Notes under the pieces: model-generated
The model's database searches: none
What the model saw: the letters and a program-made list of their open reading frames with translations, nothing else
What the model was told of the DNA's origin: nothing
Position numbers and translations under genes: made by a program
Source of the DNA: Bacteroidales bacterium Barb4
GTDB lineage: Bacteria > Bacteroidota > Bacteroidia > Bacteroidales > Tannerellaceae
DNA length: 40,472 nucleotides
Assembly: GCA_001657575.1 (NCBI GenBank)
Contig: LBCX01000003.1
Span: forward strand, 1-40,472
Reading direction: 5' to 3'
In this document: in pieces, positions 1-9,167 of the stretch
Layout of the letters: each line of letters begins with the position of its first letter
How positions within the stretch are numbered: position 1 is the stretch's first letter

Positions 1-580
1 CAGGTTGCATTGTAAATATGGTTTGTATTTGTATCATCCTTTCAGGATTTCATTAGGTCGCCCTTTCCGTAACCCCACATTCCGCTGTGCTTCATGTGGG
101 GCTGAAATCGGGCGTCCTTGCAGGGCAAGGTTACAGGAACGACCCCGTCAGGGGTATCCTGAAAGGATACAGGATTTCAGCCCCACATGGAGCGGAGCGG
201 AATGTGGGGTTAATGGGATGGCAGCGACAAGGGAGTTCTGAAAGGACGCCCGAATATGTATTGCATTGTGAACCATCATTTGCAATTTATATCGTCCTTG
301 CAGGACTCCACCGTGTCGCTCTTTCCGTAACCCCACATTCCGCTGCGCTCCATGTGGGGCTGAAATCGGGCGTCCTTGCAGGACTCCATTGCCAGGTATT
401 GTCCTTATAACCCCACATTCCGCTGCGCTGCATGTGGGGCTGAAATCTCTTGCCCTTTCAGGGCAGGGTTACAGGAACGACCCCGTTCAGGGGTATCCTG
501 AAAGGATACAGGATTTCAGCCCCACATGCAGCGCAGCGGAATGTGGGGTCATAAGAACGACACAGGCAAGGGAGTTCTGA
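1..580. repeat. Array of five REP-like hairpins
   Basis: Five near-identical palindromic units lie at about 71-109, 173-213, 329-367, 409-447 and 512-549, in alternating orientations. Each has a stem CCCCACAT / ATGTGGGG around a loop of the type GCAGCGCAGCGGA, followed by GGCTGAAATC. Small accessory hairpins such as TATCCTGAAAGGATA and GCCCTTTCAGGGC lie between them. No credible gene is present: the open frames crossing this stretch simply translate the palindromes. The same units recur at 9.8, 13.3, 14.8 and 39.8 kb, so this is a dispersed family. The units probably spread with a transposase encoded elsewhere; none is visible here. Confidence 0.85.
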
Positions 581-684
581 AAGAACGACTGAATAATTTA
601 TACGGCAAATCGTTTTCAACAGGATTATGTTTCTCCAAGAGGAGACAGCCTGTCTGTAACAAGCTGTGGCGAACTGTAACATCC

Positions 685-712
685 GGCAGTGCTGTTACGC
701 AGATGCCTGAAA
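685..712. repeat. Remnant of MITE-like terminal repeat
   Basis: The segment contains TGTTACGCAGATGCC, matching the terminal repeat of the complete MITE-like elements at 9813, 13279 and 14815, followed by a decayed accessory hairpin. It lies just downstream of the first beta-helix gene. The rest of 581-739 shows no gene and no clear terminator. Confidence 0.5.
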
Positions 713-739
713 TCTTCCGTCCCCTCGGACTTGTTACTA

Positions 740-3700
740 TTAATGAATTGCTATTTTCCTCGCTTCCGTTCCTGCTTTCACGATGTATATTCCGGCAGGC
801 AGGGTGATGCTTTCCGTGCCGGTTACTTTCCGCTGTGCCTTGATGCGACCGGTAAGAGTGCAGACCGTTACGGGTGTTTCTCCGGCAGGGGACTCGATGA
901 CGAGGAGTCTGCCGCCCCGGCTGTATATCTTCACCGCATTGCCGGAAAGAAGAGGGGAAGATGTGTCTGACCAGGGCAGAATCCGTATTTCGATGTTTTG
1001 CAGGATGTTCGACAGGACGGCGGTGTGCCATCCTCCGTTTCCGACAGAATAGAGGTTCAACAGGTCGCCGTTGACAGTCACTGACGGGGCATCGGCGGGC
1101 TGCCTGTTCGACTTCAGCATGAAAGAAAAGTCGCTGCCGGGGAGTACACTGTATTTGCCGGAGTTGATGTTTATGCTGACCTGACTGGCCGGGTGTATCG
1201 TCACCTCATAGTGCAAAGCGGGGATAAGGGTCATGTCTTTTGTCACGTCGGACACTATCACCGTGTATGTTTCGTCATCACTCTTAACAGGATACAGCAA
1301 GCCTCTGTCGGTCGTCACCGTCAGGCTGGCAGCGTGGAAGATTTCGTCCGGACGGAGTGTGAATATGAAGTTGCCGCCGTCAGGCACAATATAGTCTCCC
1401 GCTTGAAGGGAAGCAGAGATACTTCTCGGCAGGTTGGAAAGCGTAACGGTATGATAGTTTGCGCTAATTTGAACAAGCACGTGATCGTATGTCGGCGGCA
1501 GTGTGTATGTAAAAACGTTGTCTTCCCTGTCAGACGGAAGCAAGACGTCGTTGTTTGCACTGACTGACGGGGATACGCTACTGAATTTGCCTCCCATTGT
1601 CAGGGTAAACTCAAACGGACTGCCGACGGGAAGAAAGTAGTTGCCCGGTTGGGGGCTGACGGAAACGCCTTCCGACATCCGTTCGGGCAGTGTGACCATG
1701 TGGAAGTTTTGATTGAACTGTATCGCCGTACTCTCCGTTATTTCACGCGAATACCGGTAAACGCCGTTTTCGCTGTCGGGCAACGGTTGCAAGACATCAC
1801 CGTTTGCCGTGAGAACCGAATTCGCGAATTCGTGTATGTTATACGTATCGTCCGATGCTGTCAGAACGAGGTCAAACGTAGTGCCGAAGGGAACATAATA
1901 GCTGCCCGGCAGAGGATTGACGGAAATACCTTCCGGCGGGTTGGGAATCGTGACGGTATGGTAATCAAACCCGATCACCTGCACGATTGCATCCTCTACC
2001 ACTCTAATCGAATAGTAGAACATACCGTCCCCGCCCGTCTGGGTTACAGTATTACCGCCCGTTGTAACGATCGGCACGATGTTTTTGAACTTGTCCTCCG
2101 TTTTCAAAGCGAAGTCAAACCGGCTGTCGGCGGTAACAATATATTCTCCCGGCGGGGGCAGCATGGAAACAATGCCTTTCGGCGGGTCGGCGAGCGTAAT
2201 GGTACAGCTGCTCATCCGTATCTGAATGTCCGTGTTGTAATTTATCACAAGCGAATACTGATAGGTATTATCGTCCGTGTCCGTTTCGACCGGATACAGA
2301 ATGTTGTCGTTTGCTATGACAACCAGCAAGGAGTTTTTGTACGAGTTCTCAATTTTCAGGGTGAAGCGGAATGTGCTGCCGACAGCTACAAAGTATTTTC
2401 CCGGCTGACCTGTTGTCATTGAGACACCCTGTGGCAGAGCGGACAGTGTGACGGAGCGTTCATTAAAATGGATCTGCACAGTCGCATTGCCGGTTATCAG
2501 CAGTGAATACCGGTAAATGCCCATACTATCGTCGATGAAGGTCGCGATTGCATCCCTGTCGCCCGATGTGACGGTCGGCTGTACCTTTTTGAGGTGTTCC
2601 TCCGGCGTCAGGGTTAAGGTGAAAGTATTTCCGATCTTGAACAGATGAGACCCTGCTCCCCGATTGGAGGTGACATGGTCGGCATCGAAAAGAACAACGA
2701 TACAGTATGCTGCATCGTCATAGTCATTCGGATTATAGATGTGATCTACCGCCTCTTCTATGCGGGAACCGGTATTGCCGATGTTGTCTTTTATAACGTT
2801 CTCCGAATCATCCCAATCCAACATTCCTTTCTCGTTATATATTCCGCCGCAACCTCCCGAAGCGATACTGGAGCGGTTGTTAATCCCTATATTCCCGTCT
2901 ATGTGGACACCTGAAAGGTGCATCAATCCGTCATCATTCATTATTCCGCCGCCGACGCCTTCTCCTGTCCCGACGGTGGCTGAGTTATCTTTTATGACGG
3001 TCCCGGCATTCAGCATGACAAATCCTTGACGACCGTTGAGCAAACCGCCTCCATAACCGGCTTCGGGGTTTCTCGGATTACTGACGGCTTTATTCGATTG
3101 GATGAAGCTGTTGTCCACATTCAAAACAGATTCCGCGCTATTGTATATTCCGCCGCCGTAGCCGGCACCCGTTCCTTTGGAAGCATTGTTGTTTTGTATG
3201 ACAGAGTTGCCGGTTATTGTAAGAGTAGCCGCGGCGTTGAATATTCCGCCGCCGTAGCCGTTGTCAGAGTTGTCGGAAGCCCAGTTGTTTGAAATGATGA
3301 CATTCCGCAATACCGTTTCGGCGTGATAATTAAACAGGCCTCCCCCGCAACCGCCGGCTTTAACCGCACCGGCAATAATAGTCGGTCGGTCTTTGTACCC
3401 GTTTCCATCTGTCATTGTCAGGTTTTCAATGGTGACAGAGACGGGGTGATCCTCTGAGCCGGCAATATTCATGACACGCTTGTTTGCTCCATCGGTGTTC
3501 GCTGTTGTCCGTCCGTGCAAAACAGTAGAAGCGTTTCCGTGCAGATTATCCTGCACAGAAAAGCTTCCATCGTAACCGCCGATGATTGTCAGGCTTTTGG
3601 TAACCTCCCATGAACCGCGGTCGGCATTCACATAATAATGCCCTTGGGCTATGCAGATGGTGTCTCCGTCTTCGGCTTTGGACAAGGCAGCGTACAATGT

Positions 3701-3823
3701 GACGGGCAACCCCTGATATATACCGGAGTTGTGGTCATTCCCGTTCAGACTTACATAATAAATGGTTTGAGCCGTGCCCGACAGGCTGAAGCAGAGGGCG
3801 GAAAGTGCCAATAAATGTCTCAT
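740..3823 (-). CDS. Secreted beta-helix protein with T9SS sorting tail (paralogue 1)
   Basis: This is a probable cell-surface or secreted protein exported by the type IX system; its ligand or substrate is unknown. I chose the ATG at 3821-3823 (1027 aa) because it starts a clean signal peptide (MRHLLALSALCFSLSGTAQ); a longer frame to 3859 adds only residues from a REP remnant. Residues of roughly 20-360 form a polymorphic-outer-membrane-type right-handed beta-helix with repeated turns YGGGIFN, YGGGIYN and YGGGLLN. Seven degenerate modules of about 75-85 residues follow, each starting like HTVTLxxPPxGVS and containing PGxYxVPxGSxFxFTL. The last 70 residues (KIYSRGGRLLVIESPAGE, then LPAGIYIVKAGTE) fit the T9SS type A sorting domain. 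A close paralogue lies at 4393-7362, which has one module fewer. Confidence 0.85.
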   Translation of the reverse strand: MRHLLALSALCFSLSGTAQTIYYVSLNGNDHNSGIYQGLPVTLYAALSKAEDGDTICIAQGHYYVNADRGSWEVTKSLTIIGGYDGSFSVQDNLHGNASTVLHGRTTANTDGANKRVMNIAGSEDHPVSVTIENLTMTDGNGYKDRPTIIAGAVKAGGCGGGLFNYHAETVLRNVIISNNWASDNSDNGYGGGIFNAAATLTITGNSVIQNNNASKGTGAGYGGGIYNSAESVLNVDNSFIQSNKAVSNPRNPEAGYGGGLLNGRQGFVMLNAGTVIKDNSATVGTGEGVGGGIMNDDGLMHLSGVHIDGNIGINNRSSIASGGCGGIYNEKGMLDWDDSENVIKDNIGNTGSRIEEAVDHIYNPNDYDDAAYCIVVLFDADHVTSNRGAGSHLFKIGNTFTLTLTPEEHLKKVQPTVTSGDRDAIATFIDDSMGIYRYSLLITGNATVQIHFNERSVTLSALPQGVSMTTGQPGKYFVAVGSTFRFTLKIENSYKNSLLVVIANDNILYPVETDTDDNTYQYSLVINYNTDIQIRMSSCTITLADPPKGIVSMLPPPGEYIVTADSRFDFALKTEDKFKNIVPIVTTGGNTVTQTGGDGMFYYSIRVVEDAIVQVIGFDYHTVTIPNPPEGISVNPLPGSYYVPFGTTFDLVLTASDDTYNIHEFANSVLTANGDVLQPLPDSENGVYRYSREITESTAIQFNQNFHMVTLPERMSEGVSVSPQPGNYFLPVGSPFEFTLTMGGKFSSVSPSVSANNDVLLPSDREDNVFTYTLPPTYDHVLVQISANYHTVTLSNLPRSISASLQAGDYIVPDGGNFIFTLRPDEIFHAASLTVTTDRGLLYPVKSDDETYTVIVSDVTKDMTLIPALHYEVTIHPASQVSININSGKYSVLPGSDFSFMLKSNRQPADAPSVTVNGDLLNLYSVGNGGWHTAVLSNILQNIEIRILPWSDTSSPLLSGNAVKIYSRGGRLLVIESPAGETPVTVCTLTGRIKAQRKVTGTESITLPAGIYIVKAGTEARKIAIH

Positions 3824-3854
3824 AATAACGATTAAGTAGTGAGCCGCGCTGTAC

Positions 3855-3913
3855 TCCACATGCAGCGAAGCGGAATAGTTTACCCCTGACAGGGTTTGAA
3901 ACCCTGTTAGGGG
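3855..3913. repeat. REP remnant plus 31-bp palindrome (copy 1)
   Basis: A half-decayed REP unit (CCACATGCAGCGAAGCGGAA) is followed at 3883-3913 by the palindrome CCCCTGACAGGGTTT-G-AAACCCTGTTAGGGG. The palindrome differs from a perfect inverted repeat at one position that still forms a G-U pair. A perfect second copy lies at 4307-4337, bracketing the spacer between the two beta-helix genes. Confidence 0.8.
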
Positions 3914-3964
3914 TTCTGTAAAGTTAGATATAGTCGCCTTTTTTTATTCTTTAGAGACGAGATG

Positions 3965-4192
3965 CTCAGGCTTTTCTCCCAAGCCTCCATAATTAGAGAC
4001 GAAGCTCTGAGGAGATAAGACGAAGCTCTGAGGAGATAAGCCTAAGCTCTTAGTCTCTTCAGAACGGTCAAAAGGACCTTCTCCGACCCCCCTGTCCTTA
4101 CCTCCAAACCCCCCTTTTAAGAGCCTAAACGCTTAGGCTTATCTCCCAGGCGCTTCGTCTCTAATTATGGAGGCTTGGGAGAAAAGGCTGAG
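3965..4192. repeat. Large inverted repeat with 41-bp arms
   Basis: The arm at 3965-4005 is the reverse complement of 4152-4192 with one mismatch (core TCTCCCAAGCCTCCATAATT and its complement). The loop of about 146 bases contains a 21-bp tandem duplication (3998-4018 and 4019-4039) and more short inverted segments. Beyond the right arm, degenerate repeats of about 20-21 bp run to 4306. The whole 3914-4392 spacer has no supported gene. A minus-strand open frame there translates to a 7-residue periodic sequence (SRQEKIRSHQEKRRRHQEE) but has no other sign of being a gene. Confidence 0.8.
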
Positions 4193-4306
4193 AGCTTGGG
4201 AGAAAAGACTCAGAGCTTAGTCTCTTCAGACGGGCACCTCGTACCTCTTCCTGATGCCTTCGTCTCTTTTCCTGATGGCTTCGTATCTTCTCCTGACGGC
4301 TACGTA

Positions 4307-4337
4307 CCCCTAACAGGGTTTGAAACCCTGTTAGGGG
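4307..4337. repeat. 31-bp perfect palindrome (copy 2)
   Basis: CCCCTAACAGGGTTT-G-AAACCCTGTTAGGGG is a perfect inverted repeat around one central base. It sits about 55 bp downstream of the stop of the second beta-helix gene and could act as a terminator for that gene. It has no following T-run on either strand, so it is more likely a dispersed hairpin repeat. Confidence 0.75.
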
Positions 4338-4392
4338 TTTGTTACTGATTGCTGACCCCGCAACAGTGGGATTGCCTTGTGTCATATTCTTA

Positions 4393-7362
4393 TCAGTGAT
4401 TAACCGCTATCTTCCGTATTTCTGTTCCTGCTTTCACGATGTATATGCCTGCGGGCAGGGCGATGCTTTCCGTTCCGGTTACCGCCCGCTCTGCCTTGAT
4501 GCGGCCTGTAAGGGTACAGACGGTTACGGGCACTTCCCCTGCCGGGGATTCGATGACAAGGCTGCCGGCACCGCTGTATATCTTCACTGCCTTTTCGGGG
4601 ATGAAAGAGGCATCTGTTAAATATACCTTGATTTGCAGCTCGGTGTTTTCCCTGACGCTTGGCAGGGTCACGGTGTACCTTCGCTTGCTTTCGGCTGAAA
4701 TGGTAGATAGCGTATGGCTGTTGGCAAGGACAACCGGGGTGTAGTCTCTGTATTCATCATGCAGGAGGAGTGCAAAAACAAAACCACTGTCGGCAGGAAC
4801 AACATATTCACCGGGTTGAATGTCCGTTTCGACATAATCGGAAACCATGAGGGTTACTCTGTAAGACCATAAGAGGGTTACGGAAATATCTTTCGTGGTA
4901 TTGGGTATAATCACTGTGAACACTCCGTTGTTGAGCCTGACGGAACCCAGCGTGTCGCTATCGGCAACGACTGTCAGTCCGGCTCCGGCGGAACGCTCGT
5001 TCGGCACAAGCGTAAGAACCAAATCCCTGTCGGAAGGAACATAATTGAGTCCCGCGCTATACGGTGTCGGATAAGAAATCTCTTCCGGCAGAGCAGAAAG
5101 TGTGACGGCATGATAGTCGGCAATCCCGATAACTGCATGGTCGGTCTCCATTGCAGCCTTCGTCAGGGAATACAGGCAGGTTTTTTCGTCTATCCTGTCG
5201 GACGGGAGCAGGACATGACCGTTTACCGTGACGCCCGGTGCCATATTCTTATACTTGTCATCGGTTGTCAGCTTGAAGTCAAACGTGCCGGATTCCGGCA
5301 CATGGTATGTCCCCGGCCGGTGTGACCGAAGGAAAATGTCTTGCGGCGGTTCGGGAAGGGTGACGGTATAGAAGTCGAATTTGATTTGAACCGAATCTTC
5401 CGTTTCCCTGAGAGCATACCGGTAAACGGTTTGGTTTTCGCTGTCAATCGGAGATAGGGTTCTGCCGTTTGCCGTAACGACCGGTGTGATGCTTTTGTAT
5501 TCATCATCTACCGTCAAGGTGAAAGCGAACAGGCTGTCGCTCGGCACATGGCATACGCCCGCCTGATACGTTTCGAGGGTAACGCCTGTCGCCGGCAGGT
5601 CGGCAAACGTGACGGCACGGCTGTATAATTTGGCGCGGACAGTCTTATTACTCGTTCCCGTCAGTAAATACCGATACGTTTTTTCGTCTGTCTTGCCTGT
5701 CATGGGCACAGTATCTTCGTTCGCCGTGACAACCGGTGTCGCATAGATATTATCATCTGTTTTCAGCAGGAGGTTATACTCCTTGCCGACGAAAACATGA
5801 TCTTCTCCCGATTGAAGTGTCGGAAAGGAGACACCCTGCGGCGGTTCGGCAAACGTGACGGTATAGTGTTCTGTGTTAATGCCAACGGTTGAATAGCCGG
5901 AAGGCAGTATGGAGAACGGATACGTCAGGTCGTTTTCAATGTCGGCAGCCTGCAGGCTGCCGACACTTGCCGTGACAATCGGAACAACTCTTTTATATTC
6001 GTCTTCCATCGTCAGGGAAAAATGGAATGTACTCCCTTTCTTAACCGCATAGGTACCGGCTCCACGAGGGCTGACGGTATATTCTTTGCCGGCAGGAATC
6101 TCGACTGTGTGGGCAATTTCCGGATAAATGTTTTCTCCTATCCGGCTGTTGCTGCACGCTATATTGCTTTTGATAACAGCCGTCTCAGTCCAGCTGAATA
6201 AGTCCAATCCTTCAAAATAAATCCCGCCGCCGAAAGAAGCAGAAGAGCCTGACGGGTTAGACATGGCGATATTGGATTCTATGAATACGCCGCTTACCTG
6301 CAAATAGCCGGAATTGCTGTTGGATATTCCGCCGCCATAACCACTTGCCAAACTGTTAGAGGCTGTGTTGTTTTTTATGACCGTTTCCGCATGTATATCT
6401 GCACGGGCGTACCGGTCATTCGCAATGCCGCCTCCATATCCGGACAAAGAAGAGGAGAAGGGGTTATCCAATGCTGTGTTGCCGATGATTGTACCGCTTT
6501 TTACGACAAGTCGCGTTCCGGCGTCTCCGCCGCTGTATATTCCGCCGCCGTAACCGCTGCCGGACTTGCTGACGGAACTAAGGTAAGAGGCTGTATTGTT
6601 TTCTATTCGTGTGTTTTCGTCGATAGTGAGGGTTCCGTTCAGGTTGCAAATCCCGCCGCCAAATCCGTACCGTGTTCCCTTTGAGCCGGCTCTGTTATCT
6701 TTTATGATTGAGTTGCCGGTTATGGTAAGGTCGGCTTTAAGGTTGAATATTCCGCCGCCGTAGCTCGTATAATCATCGACATCCCTGTCGTTACCGGAAG
6801 TCATATTATCTTTAATGATAACATCCCGCAATACCGTCACCGCAAAGCAATTAAGCAACCCGCCTCCGCCGTCGGCATTCTCCAATCGGGCATCATCAAT
6901 AAAGCCCGGCCAGTCGTTATCCCCGTTTCCGCCGGTCATTGTCAGATTATTAACAGTCACACGTACAGGCTCGTTTTCCTTGCCGATAATGATCATTACA
7001 CGCCTGTTTGCACGCTTTTCATCCGCTGCTCTTCGACCGTAGAGAATAGTAGTCGAAGCGTCTCCGCTCGGTTCCTCCTGCGTTGACTGTCCTCTTTTAT
7101 AGCCGCCGACAAGTGTCAGGCTTTTGGTTACCGGAAAAGCAGCGCCGTTGGAAGGGGTACGATACCAGCCTTGCGCCAGACGGAGCGTGTCCCCGCTTTT
7201 TGCTTTTAACAGGGCAAAGTTCAAAGAAACGGAGGTCTCCCAAGAGGCACCGGTATTGACAACGAGATCTTCACTGTATTCGGTTACGTAAATATTATCC
7301 TGTGCCGTACCCGACAGACTGAAGCAAAGGATGGCAAGCGGCAATAAAAGTGTTGCTCTCAT
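4393..7362 (-). CDS. Secreted beta-helix protein with T9SS sorting tail (paralogue 2)
   Basis: This 989-aa paralogue of the 740-3823 protein has the same architecture. A signal peptide (MRATLLLPLAILCFSLSGTAQ minus its last residue) ends in the same CFSLSGTAQ as its neighbour. A right-handed beta-helix follows to about residue 410, with turns YGGGIFN, FGGGICN and YGGGIYS. Six modules of about 75-85 residues come next (TVTLPEPPQD, then YKNMAPGVTVNGHVL). The T9SS type A sorting tail ends the protein (AVKIYSGAGSLVIESPAGE, then LPAGIYIVKAGTEIRK). Its ATG overlaps the stop of the upstream M20 peptidase by four bases (ATGA), so the two are translationally coupled. The function of the modules is unknown; surface adhesion or glycan binding is a guess. 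Export probably depends on SprA, which is encoded in this window. Confidence 0.87.
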   Translation of the reverse strand: MRATLLLPLAILCFSLSGTAQDNIYVTEYSEDLVVNTGASWETSVSLNFALLKAKSGDTLRLAQGWYRTPSNGAAFPVTKSLTLVGGYKRGQSTQEEPSGDASTTILYGRRAADEKRANRRVMIIIGKENEPVRVTVNNLTMTGGNGDNDWPGFIDDARLENADGGGGLLNCFAVTVLRDVIIKDNMTSGNDRDVDDYTSYGGGIFNLKADLTITGNSIIKDNRAGSKGTRYGFGGGICNLNGTLTIDENTRIENNTASYLSSVSKSGSGYGGGIYSGGDAGTRLVVKSGTIIGNTALDNPFSSSLSGYGGGIANDRYARADIHAETVIKNNTASNSLASGYGGGISNSNSGYLQVSGVFIESNIAMSNPSGSSASFGGGIYFEGLDLFSWTETAVIKSNIACSNSRIGENIYPEIAHTVEIPAGKEYTVSPRGAGTYAVKKGSTFHFSLTMEDEYKRVVPIVTASVGSLQAADIENDLTYPFSILPSGYSTVGINTEHYTVTFAEPPQGVSFPTLQSGEDHVFVGKEYNLLLKTDDNIYATPVVTANEDTVPMTGKTDEKTYRYLLTGTSNKTVRAKLYSRAVTFADLPATGVTLETYQAGVCHVPSDSLFAFTLTVDDEYKSITPVVTANGRTLSPIDSENQTVYRYALRETEDSVQIKFDFYTVTLPEPPQDIFLRSHRPGTYHVPESGTFDFKLTTDDKYKNMAPGVTVNGHVLLPSDRIDEKTCLYSLTKAAMETDHAVIGIADYHAVTLSALPEEISYPTPYSAGLNYVPSDRDLVLTLVPNERSAGAGLTVVADSDTLGSVRLNNGVFTVIIPNTTKDISVTLLWSYRVTLMVSDYVETDIQPGEYVVPADSGFVFALLLHDEYRDYTPVVLANSHTLSTISAESKRRYTVTLPSVRENTELQIKVYLTDASFIPEKAVKIYSGAGSLVIESPAGEVPVTVCTLTGRIKAERAVTGTESIALPAGIYIVKAGTEIRKIAVNH

Positions 7363-8729
7363 ATTCTGTGTACTGTTGTATATTCCCTGTAAAACTCCGC
7401 CACAGCCTCTATTCCCTTATAGAAGTAGTCAAGGCGGAAGCTCTCGTTGGGCGAATGGATGGCATTTTGTTCCAGCCCGAAGCCCATCAGGATGGTTTTG
7501 ATGCCCAATATCCGTTCAAAGGTGGAGATAATAGGGATACTGCCGCCGCGGCGGACGGCAAGCGGTTTGGCACCGAAGGCAATGCCGAAGGCTCTTTCCG
7601 CCGTTTGGTAAGCCGGCAGGTCAATGGGGCAGACGTAGCCCTGTCCGCCGTGCGCGGCTCTTACCTTGACGGTCACACAATCGGGAGCCGTGCGGAGGAT
7701 ATAGTCTTCAAACAGGCGGGATATTTTCGTATGGTCTTGGGCAGGCACCAGACGGCAGGATACTTTGGCGTATGCCTTGGAAGGGAGTACGGTTTTGCAG
7801 CCTTCCCCCGTATAGCCGCCCCAAATGCCGCAGATGTCGAAAGAAGGGCGGCAACTGTTGCGCTCCAGCGTGGAATATCCTTCTTCGCCGGACAATGCCT
7901 TTACATCAATGGCGGCTTTGTATTTCTCCTCATCGAAAGGGACGCGGGCAATCATGTCCCGCTCGGCAGGGGAGAGTTCCTCCACATCATCGTAAAAGCC
8001 GGGAATGGCAATGCGCCCGTCTGCGCCGGTTATGCCGCCCAACAGGTTGCACAATACATTGACGGGATTGGCTACGGCTCCGCCGAAATGACCGGAATGC
8101 AGGTCGCGGTTTGGTCCCGTTACTTCCAGCTCCCAATACGCCAGTCCGCGCAGTCCGGTGGTAAGCGAAGGCGTGTCGGCACCCACCATGCTCGTGTCGG
8201 ACACCAATATAATATCGGCTTTCAGCAAATCCTTATGTTCCGTGCAAAAGGCATCCAAGCTGTGCGACCCAATCTCTTCTTCGCCTTCAAGGATAAACTT
8301 CACATTGCAGGCAAGCAGTCCCTCCTTCAAAGCCGTTTCAAAGCCTTTCACCTGTATCATAGCCTGCCCCTTATCGTCGTCAATGCCGCGAGCCTGCATA
8401 CGCCCGTCGCGGATGACGGGTTCAAAAGGATCGCTGTTCCACAGTTCCAGCGGTTCCGGCGGCATCACGTCATAATGGGCATAGACAAGCACCGTCGGCG
8501 CATCCGGCGAAACAATCCGTTCGCCGTACACCACAGGATTCCCCTTTGTCGGCATGACCGCCGCCCTGTCCGCTCCCGACGAAAGCAGAATTTCCGCACA
8601 GCGGCGGGCGCAAGCCTCCATATCCGGCTTGTGCTCCTGTTTGGCACTGACAGAGGGAATACGCACCAGCGAAAACAGCTCATCCAAAAAACGTTCCCTA
8701 TTTGATTCGATATACGACTTGACAGACAT
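7359..8729 (-). CDS. M20-family metallopeptidase (dipeptidase-like)
   Basis: This 456-aa protein is a cytoplasmic-type M20 di-/tripeptidase homologue with no signal peptide. The expected metal ligands and catalytic residues are in order: H85 and D87 in YAHYDVMPPEP, the bridging D118 in RGIDDDKG, E151-E152 in EGEEEIGS, D178 in VSDTS, and a late histidine in IHSPNES. The dimerisation lid begins near H211 (LHSGHFGG). The family hydrolyses short peptides using two zinc or manganese ions; the exact substrate cannot be told from sequence. A Bacteroides-type -7 element lies 31 bp upstream. The stop codon overlaps the start of the downstream beta-helix gene, so they form one operon, although a cytoplasmic peptidase and a secreted protein have no obvious shared task. 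Confidence 0.92.
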   Translation of the reverse strand: MSVKSYIESNRERFLDELFSLVRIPSVSAKQEHKPDMEACARRCAEILLSSGADRAAVMPTKGNPVVYGERIVSPDAPTVLVYAHYDVMPPEPLELWNSDPFEPVIRDGRMQARGIDDDKGQAMIQVKGFETALKEGLLACNVKFILEGEEEIGSHSLDAFCTEHKDLLKADIILVSDTSMVGADTPSLTTGLRGLAYWELEVTGPNRDLHSGHFGGAVANPVNVLCNLLGGITGADGRIAIPGFYDDVEELSPAERDMIARVPFDEEKYKAAIDVKALSGEEGYSTLERNSCRPSFDICGIWGGYTGEGCKTVLPSKAYAKVSCRLVPAQDHTKISRLFEDYILRTAPDCVTVKVRAAHGGQGYVCPIDLPAYQTAERAFGIAFGAKPLAVRRGGSIPIISTFERILGIKTILMGFGLEQNAIHSPNESFRLDYFYKGIEAVAEFYREYTTVHRI

Positions 8730-8759
8730 TGCCTATTCTATTTTGTTCAAAATTCGCCG

Positions 8760-8767
8760 CAAATATA
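8760..8767 (-). promoter_or_regulatory. Bacteroides -7 promoter element for the M20 operon
   Basis: On the minus strand this reads TATATTTG, matching the Bacteroides consensus TAnnTTTG, about 31 bp before the M20 start. A TTTG at a -33-like position lies 24 bp further up, slightly more than the usual 19-21 bp. Confidence 0.5.
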
Positions 8768-8832
8768 GGTTAAATATTCATTTGAGGTTGGCAAAACAGG
8801 GCAAACACATTAAGGTATATATATCCCTTTGA

Positions 8833-9120
8833 TTATTGATTGTACATATCCCTGTTGTAGAAGTTCAGGATGTCAATCAGCATATTATAGGCCTGTTGGG
8901 CAGGACTGTCGGGATTTAATTCCATTGCACGCAGATAGCTGTTGAGTGCCTGCCGCGTGTCGCCCTGCTTGCGGCAGGCATTCCCGCGCAAATACCAGAC
9001 GGTGTCGGAGGCTTCGCCTTTCTCAATGAAGGCATCCGACAGGTGGACAGCCTCTTCCGTCTTTCCTTCGTTGATCAGTTGTTTGATTGTGTCCGTATGG
9101 TGCATTGATTTACCCTGCAT
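8833..9120 (-). CDS. Small TPR-repeat protein
   Basis: This is a 95-aa protein with no signal peptide, consisting of two to three helix-turn-helix tetratricopeptide units. A unit at about residues 10-40 (IKQLINEGKTEEAVHLSDAF) is followed by a clear TPR (DTVWYLRGNACRKQGDTRQA, then LNSYLRAMELNPDSP). TPRs mediate protein-protein contacts; the partner is unknown. An alternative start at 9105 (MHHTDT) has an AGGG-like ribosome binding site and would shorten the protein by five residues. It is transcribed away from the HAD phosphatase gene, with under 50 bp between the starts, so the two probably share a bidirectional regulatory region. Confidence 0.75.
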   Translation of the reverse strand: MQGKSMHHTDTIKQLINEGKTEEAVHLSDAFIEKGEASDTVWYLRGNACRKQGDTRQALNSYLRAMELNPDSPAQQAYNMLIDILNFYNRDMYNQ

Positions 9121-9137
9121 GTTATGATTATTTCATT

Positions 9138-9145
9138 TATTTTTG
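9138..9145 (+). promoter_or_regulatory. Bacteroides -7 element for the HAD phosphatase gene
   Basis: TATTTTTG matches TAnnTTTG and is 22 bp before the ATG at 9168, implying a very short leader. No clear -33 TTTG is seen at the right spacing. Confidence 0.45.
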
Positions 9146-9167
9146 CCGCATCCAAACTAAAAACAGC

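Noticed and set aside
7350-8705. 451-aa plus-strand open frame
   Set aside because: It is antisense to the M20 peptidase gene, whose motifs are intact, and shows no family features.
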